From the NCBI GenBank assembly GCA_002392345.1, contig DGGU01000045.1, positions 1 through 25,477 on the forward strand: a DNA stretch of 25,477 nucleotides. Reading direction: 5' to 3'. The position numbers and the translations under genes were made by a program. Under the pieces are notes generated by a model, which was not told where the DNA came from, did not search any database, and saw only the letters and a program-made list of their open reading frames with translations. The DNA is from Lachnospiraceae bacterium UBA3866. GTDB lineage: Bacteria; Bacillota; Clostridia; Lachnospirales; Lachnospiraceae. This document shows positions 24,879 to 25,477 of this stretch, in pieces; the stretch's first letter is position 1; every line of letters starts with the position of its first letter.

Positions 24879-25367
24879 CTATTTAAAATTTGCTAAAATT
24901 TGTGGCACCTTATCTGGAGTCAATTTTCCAAATACTTCATCATTGACCTTCATAACAGGTGCAAGACCACAAGCGCCTAAACATCTACAAGAGTCAAGCG
25001 AGAACTTTCTGTCTTCAGTGCATCCTCCACTCTTGATATTGAGCTTCTGTTCAAGTGCATCAAGAACTTTTTGTGAACCTTTAACATAACAAGCAGTACC
25101 AAGACATACTGAGATATGATACTTGCCCCTTGGTGTTAAATTAAACTGTGCATAAAAAGTTGCTACTTCATAGACTTTCTCAATAGGAATATTGAGTCCT
25201 TTAGAGATAATCTCTTGCACTTCAATTGGTAGGTAGCCATAGATTTTTTGAGCTTCTTGCATAATCATTATAAGTGGACCCTGATCATTTTTATGTGCAC
25301 TTATAAAACTCTTAAGCTCTTTCTCTTGCTCTTTAGTTCCAGTAAAAGCTGTAGCAGACTTACTCAT
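24879..25367 (-). CDS. hndA: NAD-coupled hydrogenase NuoE-like [2Fe-2S] subunit (HydC/HndA)
   Basis: A 162-residue NuoE/thioredoxin-like ferredoxin subunit. An N-terminal helical region (PLIMIMQEAQKIYGYLPIEV) precedes the [2Fe-2S] fold with ligands C88, C93 (CLGTAC), C129 and C133 (CRCLGAC). It relays electrons between the flavin subunit and the rest of the complex. It is the first gene of the hndA-hndC-hndD operon, 12 bases before hndC. GGAGG lies about 10 bases before ATG 25367; a closer ATG at 25376 is out of frame and closes after two codons. Confidence 0.95.
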   Translation of the reverse strand: MSKSATAFTGTKEQEKELKSFISAHKNDQGPLIMIMQEAQKIYGYLPIEVQEIISKGLNIPIEKVYEVATFYAQFNLTPRGKYHISVCLGTACYVKGSQKVLDALEQKLNIKSGGCTEDRKFSLDSCRCLGACGLAPVMKVNDEVFGKLTPDKVPQILANFK

Positions 25368-25393
25368 AAAAACATTTCCTCCTTAAAGTTTTT

Positions 25394-25399
25394 ATTATA
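25394..25399 (-). promoter_or_regulatory. Candidate -10 box for the hnd operon
   Basis: TATAAT on the minus strand about 27 bases before the hndA ATG. A -35 box would fall inside the adjacent hairpin and is poor (TTTTTC at 18-base spacing), so the operon may be driven from here weakly or from beyond the window. Confidence 0.35.
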
Positions 25400-25408
25400 T
25401 TCTTTTTA

Positions 25409-25446
25409 GGGCACCTCGAAAAACTCCGTTTTTCGAGTGTGTGCCC
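25409..25446. repeat. Long hairpin upstream of hndA
   Basis: CTCGAAAAAC/GTTTTTCGAG pairs perfectly over 10 bp with a TCC loop, and outside it GGGCAC/GTGCCC pairs over 6 bp with a three-base bulge. It could be a terminator of the gene to the right, an operator, or a repeat-type insertion; there is no long T run on minus. Confidence 0.6.
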
Positions 25447-25477
25447 AGCTGAAACCTTAAATTCGTCGCATTTTATG

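Overview
The window reads as a chromosomal segment of an AT-rich anaerobic Firmicute, most likely a clostridium or Lachnospiraceae-type organism. The basis is a pyruvate:ferredoxin oxidoreductase, a trimeric NAD-coupled [FeFe]-hydrogenase with its HydE maturase, long-form ribosome hibernation factor, strong AGGAGG ribosome binding sites, AT-rich codon use and WapA-like secreted Rhs/YD proteins. No rRNA, tRNA or CRISPR array was seen. Genus cannot be assigned from the sequence alone.

Layout. 1-2662 (minus): 5' three quarters of nifJ, with a good promoter and a palindromic repeat in its leader. 2772-4286 (minus): an ornithine cyclodeaminase/mu-crystallin-family dehydrogenase and a SEC-C zinc-motif protein. 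4360-4392: a symmetric divergent promoter, then hpf on plus (4450-4989). 4967-6545: a lipoprotein gene that appears to be split by a REP-associated tyrosine transposase (RAYT) unit with 36-bp perfect inverted ends. 6549-19027 (minus): a polymorphic-toxin locus. It holds a ~2,728-residue secreted YD-repeat protein with a papain-like C-terminal tip, two tiny membrane proteins overlapping or abutting its end (immunity candidates), and a displaced 'orphan' Rhs tip with a different C-terminal domain. Upstream of the giant gene lies a cell-wall-binding partner that has lost its 5' end and is joined to a tyrosine recombinase fragment. 19213-19583: no complete gene, only leader-type sequence, two terminators and an inverted repeat. 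19584-25367 (minus): MmcQ/YjbR protein, hydE, a repeat/terminator block, and hndD-hndC-hndA.

How it works together. PFOR reduces ferredoxin during pyruvate oxidation. The HndA/HndC/HndD trimer is expected to combine electrons from ferredoxin and NADH to make H2, and HydE helps build its H-cluster. This metabolic backbone is interrupted by an accessory island of contact-toxin type. The sequence there shows modular tip exchange (a 696-nt core segment present twice, colinear, with a 68-nt identical run), transposon insertion and recombination scars.

The least conventional signal is a short palindromic repeat family (ends GTAGGG and CACTGCGAGCCC). It occurs in intergenic DNA and also twice in frame inside the giant Rhs gene, where it adds VG...STASP peptides between YD repeats.
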